From Ruegeria lacuscaerulensis (GTDB taxonomy: Bacteria > Pseudomonadota > Alphaproteobacteria > Rhodobacterales > Rhodobacteraceae), in contig NZ_WPZL01000003.1 in assembly GCF_013031245.1 (NCBI RefSeq), positions 248,001-312,000 on the forward strand: a stretch of DNA of 64,000 nucleotides. Direction: 5' to 3'. The notes below the pieces were generated by a model that was given only the letters and a program-made list of their open reading frames with translations, ran no database searches and had not been told where the DNA came from. Of this stretch, positions 22,318 through 30,780 are shown piece after piece (position 1 is the stretch's first letter; each line of letters begins with the position of its first letter). A program made the position numbers and the translations under genes.

Positions 22318-22761
22318 ATGACATTAGCGATGAACCGGGAAGAGCTGATGGAATACATGAAACAGATCTTTCCGCAGGTGCATCGGGACTTTGTTGTCGA
22401 AGAACTGGATGAAAACGAAATCGTCATGCGGCTGGTCGTTGAAGACAGGCATCTGCGTCCCGGCGGAACCGTGTCGGGGCCGTCGATGTTCGGGCTGGCT
22501 GACGTCTGTGTCTATGCGATCATTCTGGCGCGGAGAGGCCGGCAATCTCTTGCAGTGACAACCGGCTGCTCGATGGACTTCATGCGAAAACCCGAAGGGG
22601 GCAAGGACATGATTGCAAAATGCAGGTTGTTGAAACTTGGAAGATCGCTGGCCGTCGGGGACGTCCTGATGTTCTCTGAGGGCTCTGACAAACCCGCCGC
22701 GCGGGCAACGATGACATATTCTCTGCCGCCCGAGGGATCGGCTGCTGCGGCATTCGGATAA
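22318..22761 (+). CDS. PaaI-type hotdog-fold thioesterase
   Basis: 147 aa hotdog protein. The segment GGTVSGPSMFGLADVCVYA carries the central helix with the Asp expected in the PaaI subgroup, and SLAVTTGCSMDFMRKP is the following strand. Such enzymes hydrolyse acyl- or phenylacetyl-CoA thioesters in the cytoplasm. The ATG has GAGGAGGGG upstream. It is divergent from the crotonase and followed by a terminator that serves the opposite strand. Confidence 0.82.
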   Translation: MTLAMNREELMEYMKQIFPQVHRDFVVEELDENEIVMRLVVEDRHLRPGGTVSGPSMFGLADVCVYAIILARRGRQSLAVTTGCSMDFMRKPEGGKDMIAKCRLLKLGRSLAVGDVLMFSEGSDKPAARATMTYSLPPEGSAAAAFG

Positions 22762-22765
22762 AAAA

Positions 22766-22788
22766 TGGCCGGGCAAAAAACCCGGCCA
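22766..22788 (-). terminator. Rho-independent terminator for the DUF1127 gene
   Basis: TGGCCGGG (22766-22773) pairs with CCCGGCCA (22781-22788) around a 7-nt loop. Read on the minus strand the stem is followed by six T. It lies 33 nt beyond the DUF1127 stop. Confidence 0.8.
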
Positions 22789-22821
22789 AGGAAGAGGTCC
22801 CGTCAAGGGACTGGGGAATGG

Positions 22822-23049
22822 TTAGTCCTGCCAAAACCGACGGTGGATTTCCCTGTTGGCTTGATGGCGGGTCAGACCAACATCCTCCAAAAGTCTGTCA
22901 TCCAGCTTTGACAAATTAATACGACTGCGGCGTTGACGCTCCCATTTTGTGACAATCGCCGCAAACCGCACGGCCAGCGCGGCGATCAGCGGCAGCCGGG
23001 GGCTGTCGTTCAGCAGCATGAGGGCGGGGTTGTGCATTGCGCGTGTCAT
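22822..23049 (-). CDS. DUF1127 domain protein
   Basis: 75 aa from the ATG at 23049, which has AAAGGATACC upstream; a longer frame adds 10 residues. The C-terminal arginine-rich DUF1127 segment is clear (LSKLDDRLLEDVGLTRHQA). In other alphaproteobacteria small DUF1127 proteins affect RNA turnover and phosphate or carbon stress responses. It is transcribed away from the MocR regulator through a shared 99-bp control region with repeated TTGACACAA elements, so it may be a target of that regulator. Confidence 0.85.
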   Translation of the reverse strand: MTRAMHNPALMLLNDSPRLPLIAALAVRFAAIVTKWERQRRSRINLSKLDDRLLEDVGLTRHQANREIHRRFWQD

Positions 23050-23067
23050 CTTAGGTATCCTTTCAAA

Positions 23068-23160
23068 TTGTATTGACACAAACGTAATATGTTCGGTATA
23101 TAGGCTTGATACATTCAGGATTGTGTCAAAATCAAAGAAAGAATTGTAATGGATACAATT
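23068..23160. promoter_or_regulatory. divergent control region with operator-like repeats and promoter
   Basis: TTGACACAA (23073-23081) recurs inverted as TTGTGTCAA (23121-23129). TTGT-n6-ACAA lies at 23068-23081, and AATTGTA-n5-TACAATT (23142-23160) spans the start codon of the regulator gene. A plus-strand promoter reads TTGACA (23073-23078), an 18-nt spacer and TATATA (23097-23102). The arrangement suggests autoregulation by the GntR/MocR protein. Confidence 0.6.
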
Positions 23161-24552
23161 TGGCCGGAGGCGCTGCCGAAATCCAAGGGACCTAAGTACA
23201 CCCTGGTTGCAGACACAATACGAAAAGCGATTGATAACAAGATGCTGGAGGTAGGAACGAAACTACCTCCAGTGCGTGAACTTGCGTATCGATTACAAAT
23301 CACTCCGGGCACCGTTGCAAGGGCGTATACGATTCTCACAGACGAAGGCTTGCTACAAGCAGAGGTCGGACGTGGTACATTTGTAGCCCCGCCCAAATCA
23401 CCCATTCTGGATGATGTCTGGGCAAGGCAGCTGCACCTGAGGGACGACAAGTACAACGCCAATGTCAGCTTGTTCAGCCCGCGTTTGGCTGATGTGGGGC
23501 AGGTAGCCCTGATCCGGGAATGCCTGCAGAAGGTTTCTCAGTCCGATCCGGGCATGTTTATGAACTATCCAACGCGTGACGCATACCAACCGACACGACA
23601 AGTTGTGGTCGATTGGCTTTCCGATCTGCCTCTGGGGGCACTGTCGCATGATGATATTGTACTGACACATGGTGGTCAGAACGGGCTTTGCCTTGTGTTT
23701 CAAACGATATTGCGGGGGGCTAAGCCGGTCGTACTGGTCGAAGACCTGTCTTACGCAGGCTTTCGCCGTGCCGGAGAGTTGATGCGCGCCGATGTGGTTG
23801 GCGTGAAGATGGACAAGTGGGGAGTCGATCCGGCTGCCATGGAACACGTCCTGCGCCAGACCCCCGCTCAAGCTGTCTGCGTCTCACCCGAAGTGCAAAA
23901 CCCAACCGGATCGCATACACCTCTTGAGCGCCGAAAAGAGATCGTCGATGTCGCCCGCCGTTATGACGTCCAAATCATCGAAGACGATTGCTATCGCATG
24001 GGGGATGCTCGCGAACCCAGCTATCGTGCTCTGGCACCCGAAAGAGGGTGGCATGTGTCTTCGATTTCAAAAGTCCTGACGCCTGCATTGCGTATCGGTT
24101 TTGCCATCGCGCCAAGAGAAAGAAGCGGGGATCTGCGGCGTTCCGCTGAATATGGGTATTTCGGGTTGGCTCAGCCGCTGGCCGAACTGACCCGTTTGCT
24201 GCTTTCTGACCGAAGAACCCGGCAAATTGCCAAGGATGTCCGGGTGCGGATGGGTGAATATGTGCGGGTCGCCGTAAATGCATTGGGCGGGTTCGATCTG
24301 AACTGGGCGCCGGATGTGCCATTTGTCTGGCTGAACCTGCCGTCTGGCTGGCGCGCCGCGGCATTCAGCCGTGCAGCCGAGCGTGAGGGCATACAGTTGC
24401 GATCGGCCGATGAATTTGCGCTGCGCGACGGGCGTGCGCCAAACGCGGTGCGCATCGCGATGAACGGGCATGTGTCGCTGGAGCGGTTTGAGGACGCGAT
24501 GCAGAGGCTGCGGACATTGCTGGACAATCCGCCCGAACAAATCAGTGTTTAA
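23149..24552 (+). CDS. MocR-type GntR regulator with aminotransferase domain
   Basis: 467 aa. Residues 15-85 form a GntR winged helix (KLPPVRELAYRLQITPGTVARAY, read in two parts: 39-50 and 51-60). Residues 100-465 are a fold-type I PLP domain, with NPTG at 251-254, Asp280/Tyr282 in IIEDDCYRMG and the Schiff-base Lys308 in SSISKVLTP. MocR proteins sense amino compounds or PLP. Inverted repeats in front of and across the start codon suggest self-control and control of the divergent DUF1127 gene. No transport or catabolic target is adjacent, so the effector is unknown. Confidence 0.9.
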   Translation: MDTIWPEALPKSKGPKYTLVADTIRKAIDNKMLEVGTKLPPVRELAYRLQITPGTVARAYTILTDEGLLQAEVGRGTFVAPPKSPILDDVWARQLHLRDDKYNANVSLFSPRLADVGQVALIRECLQKVSQSDPGMFMNYPTRDAYQPTRQVVVDWLSDLPLGALSHDDIVLTHGGQNGLCLVFQTILRGAKPVVLVEDLSYAGFRRAGELMRADVVGVKMDKWGVDPAAMEHVLRQTPAQAVCVSPEVQNPTGSHTPLERRKEIVDVARRYDVQIIEDDCYRMGDAREPSYRALAPERGWHVSSISKVLTPALRIGFAIAPRERSGDLRRSAEYGYFGLAQPLAELTRLLLSDRRTRQIAKDVRVRMGEYVRVAVNALGGFDLNWAPDVPFVWLNLPSGWRAAAFSRAAEREGIQLRSADEFALRDGRAPNAVRIAMNGHVSLERFEDAMQRLRTLLDNPPEQISV

Positions 24553-24556
24553 TATT

Positions 24557-24922
24557 CTATGTAAGTGGCGCCGGATCTCCGAAGAACCCAGCCAGATGTG
24601 CTATCTTTCCCTGATCGTCCAGGCGAATGAAGTCATGACCGGCAACCATGATCGACCCATCTGGCGCGACCATACGCCAGGTAAAGTGAACCACATCATG
24701 GTGAGAGACAGGCGTGCTGGTGATATCAACGCGTCCGTTTGAGGTTTTCAAAATCTCTCCGATATGCTCGCTAAGCTGCGCTATGCCGCTGACATCTGCA
24801 GTAGGATCGACATACCGTCCGTTTTCCGAAAAGCACCGCGTCAGTTGTTCTTTTCGTTTATCAGGGTCCATTTCCTGCCACGCTGCGCCGTAATCTGAAA
24901 TGACCTGATGTAAATCGTGCAT
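24557..24922 (-). CDS. SnoaL/NTF2-fold protein
   Basis: 121 aa from the ATG at 24922, which has GGAGG 6 nt upstream; an earlier in-frame start would add seven residues. The pattern helix, RCFSENGRYVDPTADVSG, then strands VVHFTWRMVAPDG and MVAGHDFIRLDDQGKIAHLAGFF is typical of the SnoaL-like NTF2 fold. Members include isomerases, hydrolases and non-enzymatic binders; no function can be assigned. It is convergent with the MocR gene (4-bp gap). Confidence 0.72.
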   Translation of the reverse strand: MHDLHQVISDYGAAWQEMDPDKRKEQLTRCFSENGRYVDPTADVSGIAQLSEHIGEILKTSNGRVDITSTPVSHHDVVHFTWRMVAPDGSIMVAGHDFIRLDDQGKIAHLAGFFGDPAPLT

Positions 24923-25069
24923 GCGATCCTCCGGGCTCAACAAGTTCAGAATGGCAATGACGATAACAGAACAGGGATGCAGGCGCGAATTGCATGCTGA
25001 AATATGGGGTAAAATAATACCTAATTTGTAAGTATTTGGTTTTGCTACATTAAAACTAATTCACTGCGC

Positions 25070-25098
25070 TTGACCTGCGCGCGCGTGCCCCATAAAAC
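25070..25098 (+). promoter_or_regulatory. probable promoter of rplM-rpsI
   Basis: TTGACC (25070-25075), a 17-nt spacer and TAAAAC (25093-25098) lie 66 nt before the rplM start. Upstream (24944-25069) the DNA is A+T-rich with no coding signal. Read by eye. Confidence 0.45.
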
Positions 25099-25163
25099 CC
25101 GTCCATCGAATTCGGGCCGCTCCGTCGGGGGCGGTCTTTCACATCAAACAGGACTATCCTGCC

Positions 25164-25622
25164 ATGAAAACCTTTTCTGCAACACCTGCAGACATCGACA
25201 AGAAGTGGATCCTGATCGACGCCGAGGGCGTTGTTCTGGGCCGTCTTGCCTCGATCGTCGCCATGCGCCTGCGTGGCAAGCACAAAGCGTCGTTTACCCC
25301 GAACATGGACATGGGCGACAATGTCATCGTGATCAACGCTGACAAAATCCAGATGACCGGCAAGAAGCGCGAAGAGAACTTCTACTGGCACACTGGCCAC
25401 CCGGGCGGAATCAAATCGCGCACCAAGCAGCAGATTCTCGAGGGTGCACACCCCGAGCGCGTCGTGACCCAGGCGGTCAAGCGCATGCTGCCGGGCAACC
25501 GCCTGTCGCGTCAGGTTATGACCAACTTGCGCGTTTATGCAGGTGCCGAGCACCCGCATGAAGCCCAGTCGCCCGAAGTTCTGGACGTTAAGTCCATGAA
25601 CAAGAAAAACACCCGGAGCTAA
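25164..25622 (+). CDS. rplM: 50S ribosomal protein L13
   Basis: 152 aa, early-assembly protein of the large subunit. Characteristic runs are [37 protein letters not shown] and GMLP-like [12 protein letters not shown]. It is followed after 6 nt by rpsI, the conserved L13-S9 pair. An N-terminal lead ([11 protein letters not shown]) is usual in alphaproteobacteria. Confidence 0.98.
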   Translation: MKTFSATPADIDKKWILIDAEGVVLGRLASIVAMRLRGKHKASFTPNMDMGDNVIVINADKIQMTGKKREENFYWHTGHPGGIKSRTKQQILEGAHPERVVTQAVKRMLPGNRLSRQVMTNLRVYAGAEHPHEAQSPEVLDVKSMNKKNTRS

Positions 25623-25628
25623 TAACCG

Positions 25629-26114
25629 ATGGCTGATCAGATCAATACTCTCGAAGAGCTGAGCGCCGTCGCAGGCGTTGAAACCGTGGCCGAAGAAGTC
25701 ATCGTGCGTGAACCCGTACGTGACGAGCTGGGCCGCTCCTACGCCACCGGCAAGCGTAAAGACGCTGTTGCCCGCGTTTGGATCAAGCCGGGTTCCGGCA
25801 AAGTCACCGTGAACGGCAAAGATCAGGACAAGTACTTCGCTCGTCCCGTTCTGCAGTTGATCCTGCGCCAGCCGTTCCAGGTTGCTGGTGTTGAAGGTGA
25901 ATTCGACGTTGTCGCAACCGTCAAAGGTGGTGGCCTGACCGGTCAGGCCGGTGCGGTCAAGCACGGCATCTCGAAAGCGCTGCAGCTGTACGATCCGTCG
26001 CTGCGTGGTGCTCTGAAAGCTGCAGGCTTCCTGACCCGCGACAGCCGCGTTGTGGAACGTAAGAAATACGGTAAGCGCAAAGCGCGTCGTTCGTTCCAGT
26101 TCTCGAAGCGTTAA
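25629..26114 (+). CDS. rpsI: 30S ribosomal protein S9
   Basis: 161 aa. The N-terminal 40 residues are an acidic extension common in Rhodobacterales. The core starts at [16 protein letters not shown] and ends in the conserved basic tail [17 protein letters not shown], which reaches the P-site tRNA. It is second in the rplM-rpsI operon and ends at a strong terminator. Confidence 0.98.
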   Translation: MADQINTLEELSAVAGVETVAEEVIVREPVRDELGRSYATGKRKDAVARVWIKPGSGKVTVNGKDQDKYFARPVLQLILRQPFQVAGVEGEFDVVATVKGGGLTGQAGAVKHGISKALQLYDPSLRGALKAAGFLTRDSRVVERKKYGKRKARRSFQFSKR

Positions 26115-26136
26115 TCGCAGCGGATCGCAAAAGACA

Positions 26137-26165
26137 AAGGGCTCGCATCAGCGAGCCCTTTTTTA
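26137..26165. terminator. bidirectional terminator between rpsI and the ABC operon
   Basis: AAGGGCTCGC (26137-26146), loop ATCA, GCGAGCCCTT (26151-26160): a perfect 10-bp stem. TTTTTT follows on the plus strand and TTTGTCTTTT on the minus strand, so it can end both convergent operons. Confidence 0.9.
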
Positions 26166-27323
26166 TTCTTCGTAAACCAGTTTCCAGGCTCCGTTCTCGA
26201 CCACATTGACATAAACCGCGTCCGCGCCCTGATGGTCGTCGGGACCGAACGTCATGTGGTTGCCGATAAGGTCGTCCTGGTAATCCAGCGACTCCATCGC
26301 GGCGATAAAACTTTCGTGGGTCAAATCCGGGCCGGCGGCGTCCAGCGCTTTGACCATCATCTCAGCTGCCGAATATCCCAGCATGGCAAAGCCGACAGGG
26401 TCTTCTCCGGTGGCGGCTTTGTATTCCTCGATAAAGGCGGCAGGGGCGGGTTCATCTGCACGGGCCCACAGGTCCTGCCATGAAGCGGCGGCATAGAACC
26501 CGTCGGTCACCCCGCCAGGCACCTGTGCCACAACGGTCAGGAAGCTGGCTGAGGTCCCAAGGAATTTCATATCCTCCAGTCCCATCTTTTTGGCGGTACC
26601 GACCACGGTGATCGCCTGACGCACGCCCAGAGCTATTGTGACGATGTCACAGCCTTCTTCCTTAAGCTTGCTTAACGAACCGACAAAGTCCGTCTCATCC
26701 GGCTTGTGCGTCGTCTCGGAGACAAATGCGATTCCTGCTTCTTCTGCGCCTGCTTTGCTGCCTTCCAGAATCTCTTCTCCGAAATCCGTGGGCAGATACA
26801 TTGTGCAGACGCTCTGCGATCCGAACTCTCCAGCCAGGTATTTCACCCCGACGCGGCTCTGATCAAAATAGCTTGAGAAGGAGGTGAACTTATTGTCGAT
26901 CGGTTCCTGCAACATCTGCCGCGCGGCGGACAGAGGGGCGACGTTTGGGATACCCTTGGGGTCCAAAAGTTTGAACCCAGCCAGGTTCATCGGCGTGCCC
27001 AACGACTGCAGCATGGCAAACACCTTGTCGCGGTTCAGCAGCTTGTTGTAGCCCTGCATCGCGCGCGGCATCTGATAGCCATTATCTTCGACCACATAAC
27101 GGATGGTGCGACCATGTACGCCACCATCGGCATTGACACGGTCAAAGACGACGTTGGCCCCTTTGGTGGCCGGAACGCCAACGGCGGCGAAAATTCCACT
27201 CAGGTCGTTGACCGAGCCGATGACAATTTCGTCGTCGGTGACACCCTGTGTCTGCGCGCTGGCAATACTGGTTGTTACCGTCAACGCGGAGGCTGTCGCC
27301 AGCCGTTTGAATACGTTCCTCAT
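26163..27323 (-). CDS. branched-chain amino acid type ABC transporter, substrate-binding protein
   Basis: 386 aa periplasmic binding protein (peripla_BP_6/LivK class) from the ATG at 27323, which has GGGAGGAG upstream. The signal peptide runs to ASA (about residue 24), then mature TQGVTDDEIVIGSVNDLSG. VTDDEIVIGS and the bilobal pattern with GYSAAEMMVKALDAAG are typical. Despite the Liv label, such proteins bind varied acids, amides and aromatics. It is the last gene of the livHMGF / acyl-CoA synthetase operon; the coupling to the synthetase hints at a carboxylate ligand. Confidence 0.9.
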   Translation of the reverse strand: MRNVFKRLATASALTVTTSIASAQTQGVTDDEIVIGSVNDLSGIFAAVGVPATKGANVVFDRVNADGGVHGRTIRYVVEDNGYQMPRAMQGYNKLLNRDKVFAMLQSLGTPMNLAGFKLLDPKGIPNVAPLSAARQMLQEPIDNKFTSFSSYFDQSRVGVKYLAGEFGSQSVCTMYLPTDFGEEILEGSKAGAEEAGIAFVSETTHKPDETDFVGSLSKLKEEGCDIVTIALGVRQAITVVGTAKKMGLEDMKFLGTSASFLTVVAQVPGGVTDGFYAAASWQDLWARADEPAPAAFIEEYKAATGEDPVGFAMLGYSAAEMMVKALDAAGPDLTHESFIAAMESLDYQDDLIGNHMTFGPDDHQGADAVYVNVVENGAWKLVYEE

Positions 27324-27353
27324 AATTCTCCTCCCTTTGGGTAGCCCCATTAA

Positions 27354-29240
27354 CTATTTGTACATGTCTTCAATGAGATGTCCGTGTTTCTTTTCGACAA
27401 AGCTGCGCCTTAATTTCATTGTCGCGGTCAGTTCGTCATCGTCGGCGGTCAGCAACACGTCAATCAAGCGGAAATCCTTGATCTGTTCCACGCGGGCGAA
27501 TTCCTTGTTGGCGGCATCGACATCAGCCTGAATCTGGTCCCGGACTTCGGGCGCGGCACAGAGCGACGCAAAATTCGAGAACGGGATTTTTCTGTCCTGC
27601 GCAAATTTCTCGACATTATCCTGGTCGATCATGATCAGCGCGGTCAGGTATTTCCGCTTGTCGCCGATGAGGACGGCATCCGAGATATACTGGCTGACTT
27701 TCAACCGGCTTTCGAATTCGGCCGGGGTGATGTTCTTTCCGCCAGCGGTAATGATGATGTCCTTCAGGCGCCCGGTGATGGTTACATAGCCCTGATCGTC
27801 GATATGCCCCATGTCTCCGGTCCGCAGCCAGCCGTCGGCAGTAAAGGTGTCGGCGGTTTTGGCATTGTTGCGCCAATAGCCCTGAAAAATGTTCAGACCC
27901 TTAAGCTGAATTTCACCGTCTTCGGAAATACGGATGTCGTTGCTGGGAACCGCGCGTCCTATGGACCCGACTTTGTTGCATTCTGTGCTGTTCGCAGCCG
28001 CGAGACCAGAGGTTTCCGTCATACCGAACCCTTCGACCAGAGGCACACCGATAGCCCAGTACCATTTCAACAACTCAGCCGAGATTGGGGCGGCTCCGGT
28101 GCCGCCCCGGCGCAGCTTGTCCATACCCAGCATCCGGCGAAGATTGCGCAATACAAATCGGTCCCACAGCCAGAATTTTGCTGCAATGCCCACAGGTACA
28201 GGTTTTCCGGCAAGGATGAATTCGGCCCGCGCAAATCCCGCTTTCAACGCCATCCCGAACGCGGCGCGGCCCGTTGGCGTCGCCTCTTGCGCCATGACTT
28301 GCACATGGGAATAGATCTTTTCCCAAACCCGGGGCACGGCTGTGAAGGTGGTAGGAGAGACCTCTTGCAGGTTTGCAAAAACGGTCTCGGGACTTTCTGC
28401 GAAGTTCACAACGCACTTGGCGGCCAACGGGAAGTAAACCGAAACATCCCGTTCCAGGATGTGGCAGAGCGGCAGAAAGCAAAGTTGCTCGTCAGTTTCG
28501 TACGTGGGCAGGGCGTGCGCTCCGGCTTCAATGGTGGCCAAAATATTCTCGTGACTCAGCATGGCGCCCTTGGGCATGCCGGTCGTGCCTGACGTATAGA
28601 CCAGCAGCGCCGTGTCCTGCGGAGCTGCCAGCGCTATTTCCGCATCGAACCGCCCCGGCTCCTCTGCGTCGGCCCGTTGCCCCAACGCATATAGGTCCTC
28701 GATCATCACACACTGTGGGTGGCTTAGATCGTGCAGGCCCTCGTCCTCAAGAATAACGACTTTCAGCAGGCCGGGAACCTCAGCTTCGATCTCAAGAAAC
28801 TTGTCCAGTTGCTCTTCGTTCTCGACAATGAGAAATCGACTGTCGCTGTCATTGATCTGGTATTTCAACTGACTGGCCGAATCCGTGGTGTAGACGCCCG
28901 ATGCGATACCCCCAACGCTCTGAATCGCCGTGTCGAACCAGGCCCATTCCTTGCGATCTTCGGACAGGATCGAAACGACCTCACCCCGTTGCAATCCCAA
29001 CTTGCGCAAAGCGAGGCCAATCCATTTGGCGTGCTGCCAGTAGTCGGACCATGAATAGGACTTCCAGATTCCAAGCTCTTTTTCGCGGTGCGCGGTGCGC
29101 TCTCCAAGATCCGTGCAGCGTTTCTGAAACAGCTCGCAAATGGTGACGCAACCATCGACGCGCAGAGGCCGCTGGCCGGGGTTAGCATTGAAGCGGACGC
29201 CGTTGATCCTGGTCTGAGGGGGCAGGGAACTGATGTTCAT
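27354..29240 (-). CDS. AMP-dependent acyl-CoA synthetase (long-chain type)
   Basis: 628 aa ANL-superfamily ligase making acyl-CoA from a carboxylate, ATP and CoA. The start ATG at 29240 has GGAGGTGA upstream, better than the longer frame. The P-loop-like A3 motif LLVYTSGTTGMPKGAMLSHE, A5 MTETSGLA, A8 GRLKDIIITAGGKNITP and the hinge GDMGHIDDQG are intact. Being embedded in a Liv-type ABC operon, between livF and the binding-protein gene, it probably activates the transported acid on entry. Aromatic or branched substrates are as possible as fatty acids. Confidence 0.92.
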   Translation of the reverse strand: MNISSLPPQTRINGVRFNANPGQRPLRVDGCVTICELFQKRCTDLGERTAHREKELGIWKSYSWSDYWQHAKWIGLALRKLGLQRGEVVSILSEDRKEWAWFDTAIQSVGGIASGVYTTDSASQLKYQINDSDSRFLIVENEEQLDKFLEIEAEVPGLLKVVILEDEGLHDLSHPQCVMIEDLYALGQRADAEEPGRFDAEIALAAPQDTALLVYTSGTTGMPKGAMLSHENILATIEAGAHALPTYETDEQLCFLPLCHILERDVSVYFPLAAKCVVNFAESPETVFANLQEVSPTTFTAVPRVWEKIYSHVQVMAQEATPTGRAAFGMALKAGFARAEFILAGKPVPVGIAAKFWLWDRFVLRNLRRMLGMDKLRRGGTGAAPISAELLKWYWAIGVPLVEGFGMTETSGLAAANSTECNKVGSIGRAVPSNDIRISEDGEIQLKGLNIFQGYWRNNAKTADTFTADGWLRTGDMGHIDDQGYVTITGRLKDIIITAGGKNITPAEFESRLKVSQYISDAVLIGDKRKYLTALIMIDQDNVEKFAQDRKIPFSNFASLCAAPEVRDQIQADVDAANKEFARVEQIKDFRLIDVLLTADDDELTATMKLRRSFVEKKHGHLIEDMYK

Positions 29241-29245
29241 CTGAC

Positions 29246-30019
29246 TCACCTCCACGTTTTCTTGCGCTTCCAGCGGCGATTTTCACGTGCGCCTTCATCC
29301 TGAATGCCCAGGTAGAAGTTCTGAATATCCTCGGTTTTAATCAGCACATCCGCCGCATCATCCATCACAATGCGCCCGACCTCCATCACATACCCATGGT
29401 GAGCGAGTTCAAGGGCCGCGTTTGCGTTCTGTTCGACCAGCATCATGGTCATGTTCTGCTCGTCGTTCAGCCGTTTCAGAATATCGAAGATTTCCTGCAC
29501 CAACATCGGCGACAGGCCCAGAGACGGCTCGTCCAGCAGCATGATCCTGGGGTTGGCCATCAGACCCCGACCGATTGCCAGCATCTGCTGTTGCCCACCG
29601 GAAAGGGTCCCGGCCTCCTGCGTGCGGCGCTCTTTGAGGATGGGGAAGTAGGAAAACACTAGATCACGGTCATGGTCGATCTGGCCCTTATCGTTCGAGG
29701 TAAAGGCCCCGAGGCTGAGATTTTCATCAACCGTCAGCAACGGAAATACTTCACGGCCTTCAGGCACGTGGACAATACCTTTTAGCACGATCTTGTGCGG
29801 CTCACTCCCTTGTATGTCATCACCGTCAAAAGTGATCTTACCCTTTTCGGGATCCATCACGCCCGAGATGGTTTTCAGCAGAGTTGTCTTGCCTGCGCCA
29901 TTAGCCCCGAGGATTGAGACAATCTGACCCGGGATTACGTCAAGCGAAACGCCGCGAATGGCCATGATGGGGCCATAGAAACTCTCGACATTTCGGATGG
30001 TCAGAATGGGGTCACTCAT
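29246..30019 (-). CDS. livF: ABC transporter ATP-binding protein, LivF type
   Basis: 257 aa ATPase. Walker A is GANGAGKTTLLKT, signature TLSGGQQQMLAIGRGLM, Walker B IMLLDEPSLGLSP. It lacks the long insertion of LivG and fits LivF. The N-terminus overlaps livG by 4 nt (ATGA); the synthetase gene starts 5 nt downstream. The C-terminal tail (NRRWKRKKTWR) is unusually basic, extending a few residues beyond typical LivF. Confidence 0.94.
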   Translation of the reverse strand: MSDPILTIRNVESFYGPIMAIRGVSLDVIPGQIVSILGANGAGKTTLLKTISGVMDPEKGKITFDGDDIQGSEPHKIVLKGIVHVPEGREVFPLLTVDENLSLGAFTSNDKGQIDHDRDLVFSYFPILKERRTQEAGTLSGGQQQMLAIGRGLMANPRIMLLDEPSLGLSPMLVQEIFDILKRLNDEQNMTMMLVEQNANAALELAHHGYVMEVGRIVMDDAADVLIKTEDIQNFYLGIQDEGARENRRWKRKKTWR

Positions 30020-30780
30020 GAAGCTTTCCCCAGATAAGCCGCGACCACCGCCGGGTGGGACTGCACATGAGAGGGTGTGCCAAGCGTCAGCTTTGCGCCG
30101 TCAGCCATAGCCAGAACCCGGTCGGAGACGCGCGTGACCAGCCCCATGTCGTGTTCGACCATCACCACCGTGATCCCCATCTGCCGCCGGATATCGTCGA
30201 TCCACCAGCGCATATCGGTCGTTTCCTCGACCGAAAGCCCCGAGGCCGGTTCGTCCAACAGCAGCAATTTTGGATCGGTGGCGAGCGCACGCGCGACTTC
30301 GACGACTTTGCGGACGCCATAAGGCAGCCCGGAAATCAACTTGTCGCGGAAGGCTTGCAGGTCGAGAAAGTCGATGATCTCTTCCACCTTCTCGCGACTA
30401 TCGATCTCTTGCCGACGGGTGGACGGCAAGAACAGGATTTCCGACAGGAGGTTTGTCCGGCGATGACGATGCCGTCCGACCAGCAGGTTTTGCAATACGG
30501 TGGCATGCTCAAACAGTTCGATATTTTGGAATGTCCGCGCTACGCCATATGCTGCCACGCCGGAAGGTTTGACCTGCAACAGATCATGCCCGTCAAATCG
30601 GATCATCCCGGCGAAGGGATCGTAGAACCGAGAAATCAAGTTGAAAACTGTGGATTTGCCCGCGCCGTTCGGCCCAACTATGGCGAAAACTTCACCTTTT
30701 TCGACAGTGAAGGACAGGTCATTCACTGCCGTCAAACCGCCGAATTTCAGCGTGACGCTCTCGAACTCAAGCAGGCTCAT
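30016..30780 (-). CDS. livG: ABC transporter ATP-binding protein, LivG type
   Basis: 254 aa from the ATG at 30780, which overlaps the livM stop (ATGA); a longer frame would run 32 residues into livM. Walker A is VGPNGAGKSTVFNLIS, with LivG-type VARTFQNIELFEHATV, a signature region modified to SGLPYGVRKVVEVARAL (no canonical LSGGQ, common in LivG) and Walker B LLLLDEPASGLS. It pairs with LivF to power LivHM. Confidence 0.94.
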   Translation of the reverse strand: MSLLEFESVTLKFGGLTAVNDLSFTVEKGEVFAIVGPNGAGKSTVFNLISRFYDPFAGMIRFDGHDLLQVKPSGVAAYGVARTFQNIELFEHATVLQNLLVGRHRHRRTNLLSEILFLPSTRRQEIDSREKVEEIIDFLDLQAFRDKLISGLPYGVRKVVEVARALATDPKLLLLDEPASGLSVEETTDMRWWIDDIRRQMGITVVMVEHDMGLVTRVSDRVLAMADGAKLTLGTPSHVQSHPAVVAAYLGKAS

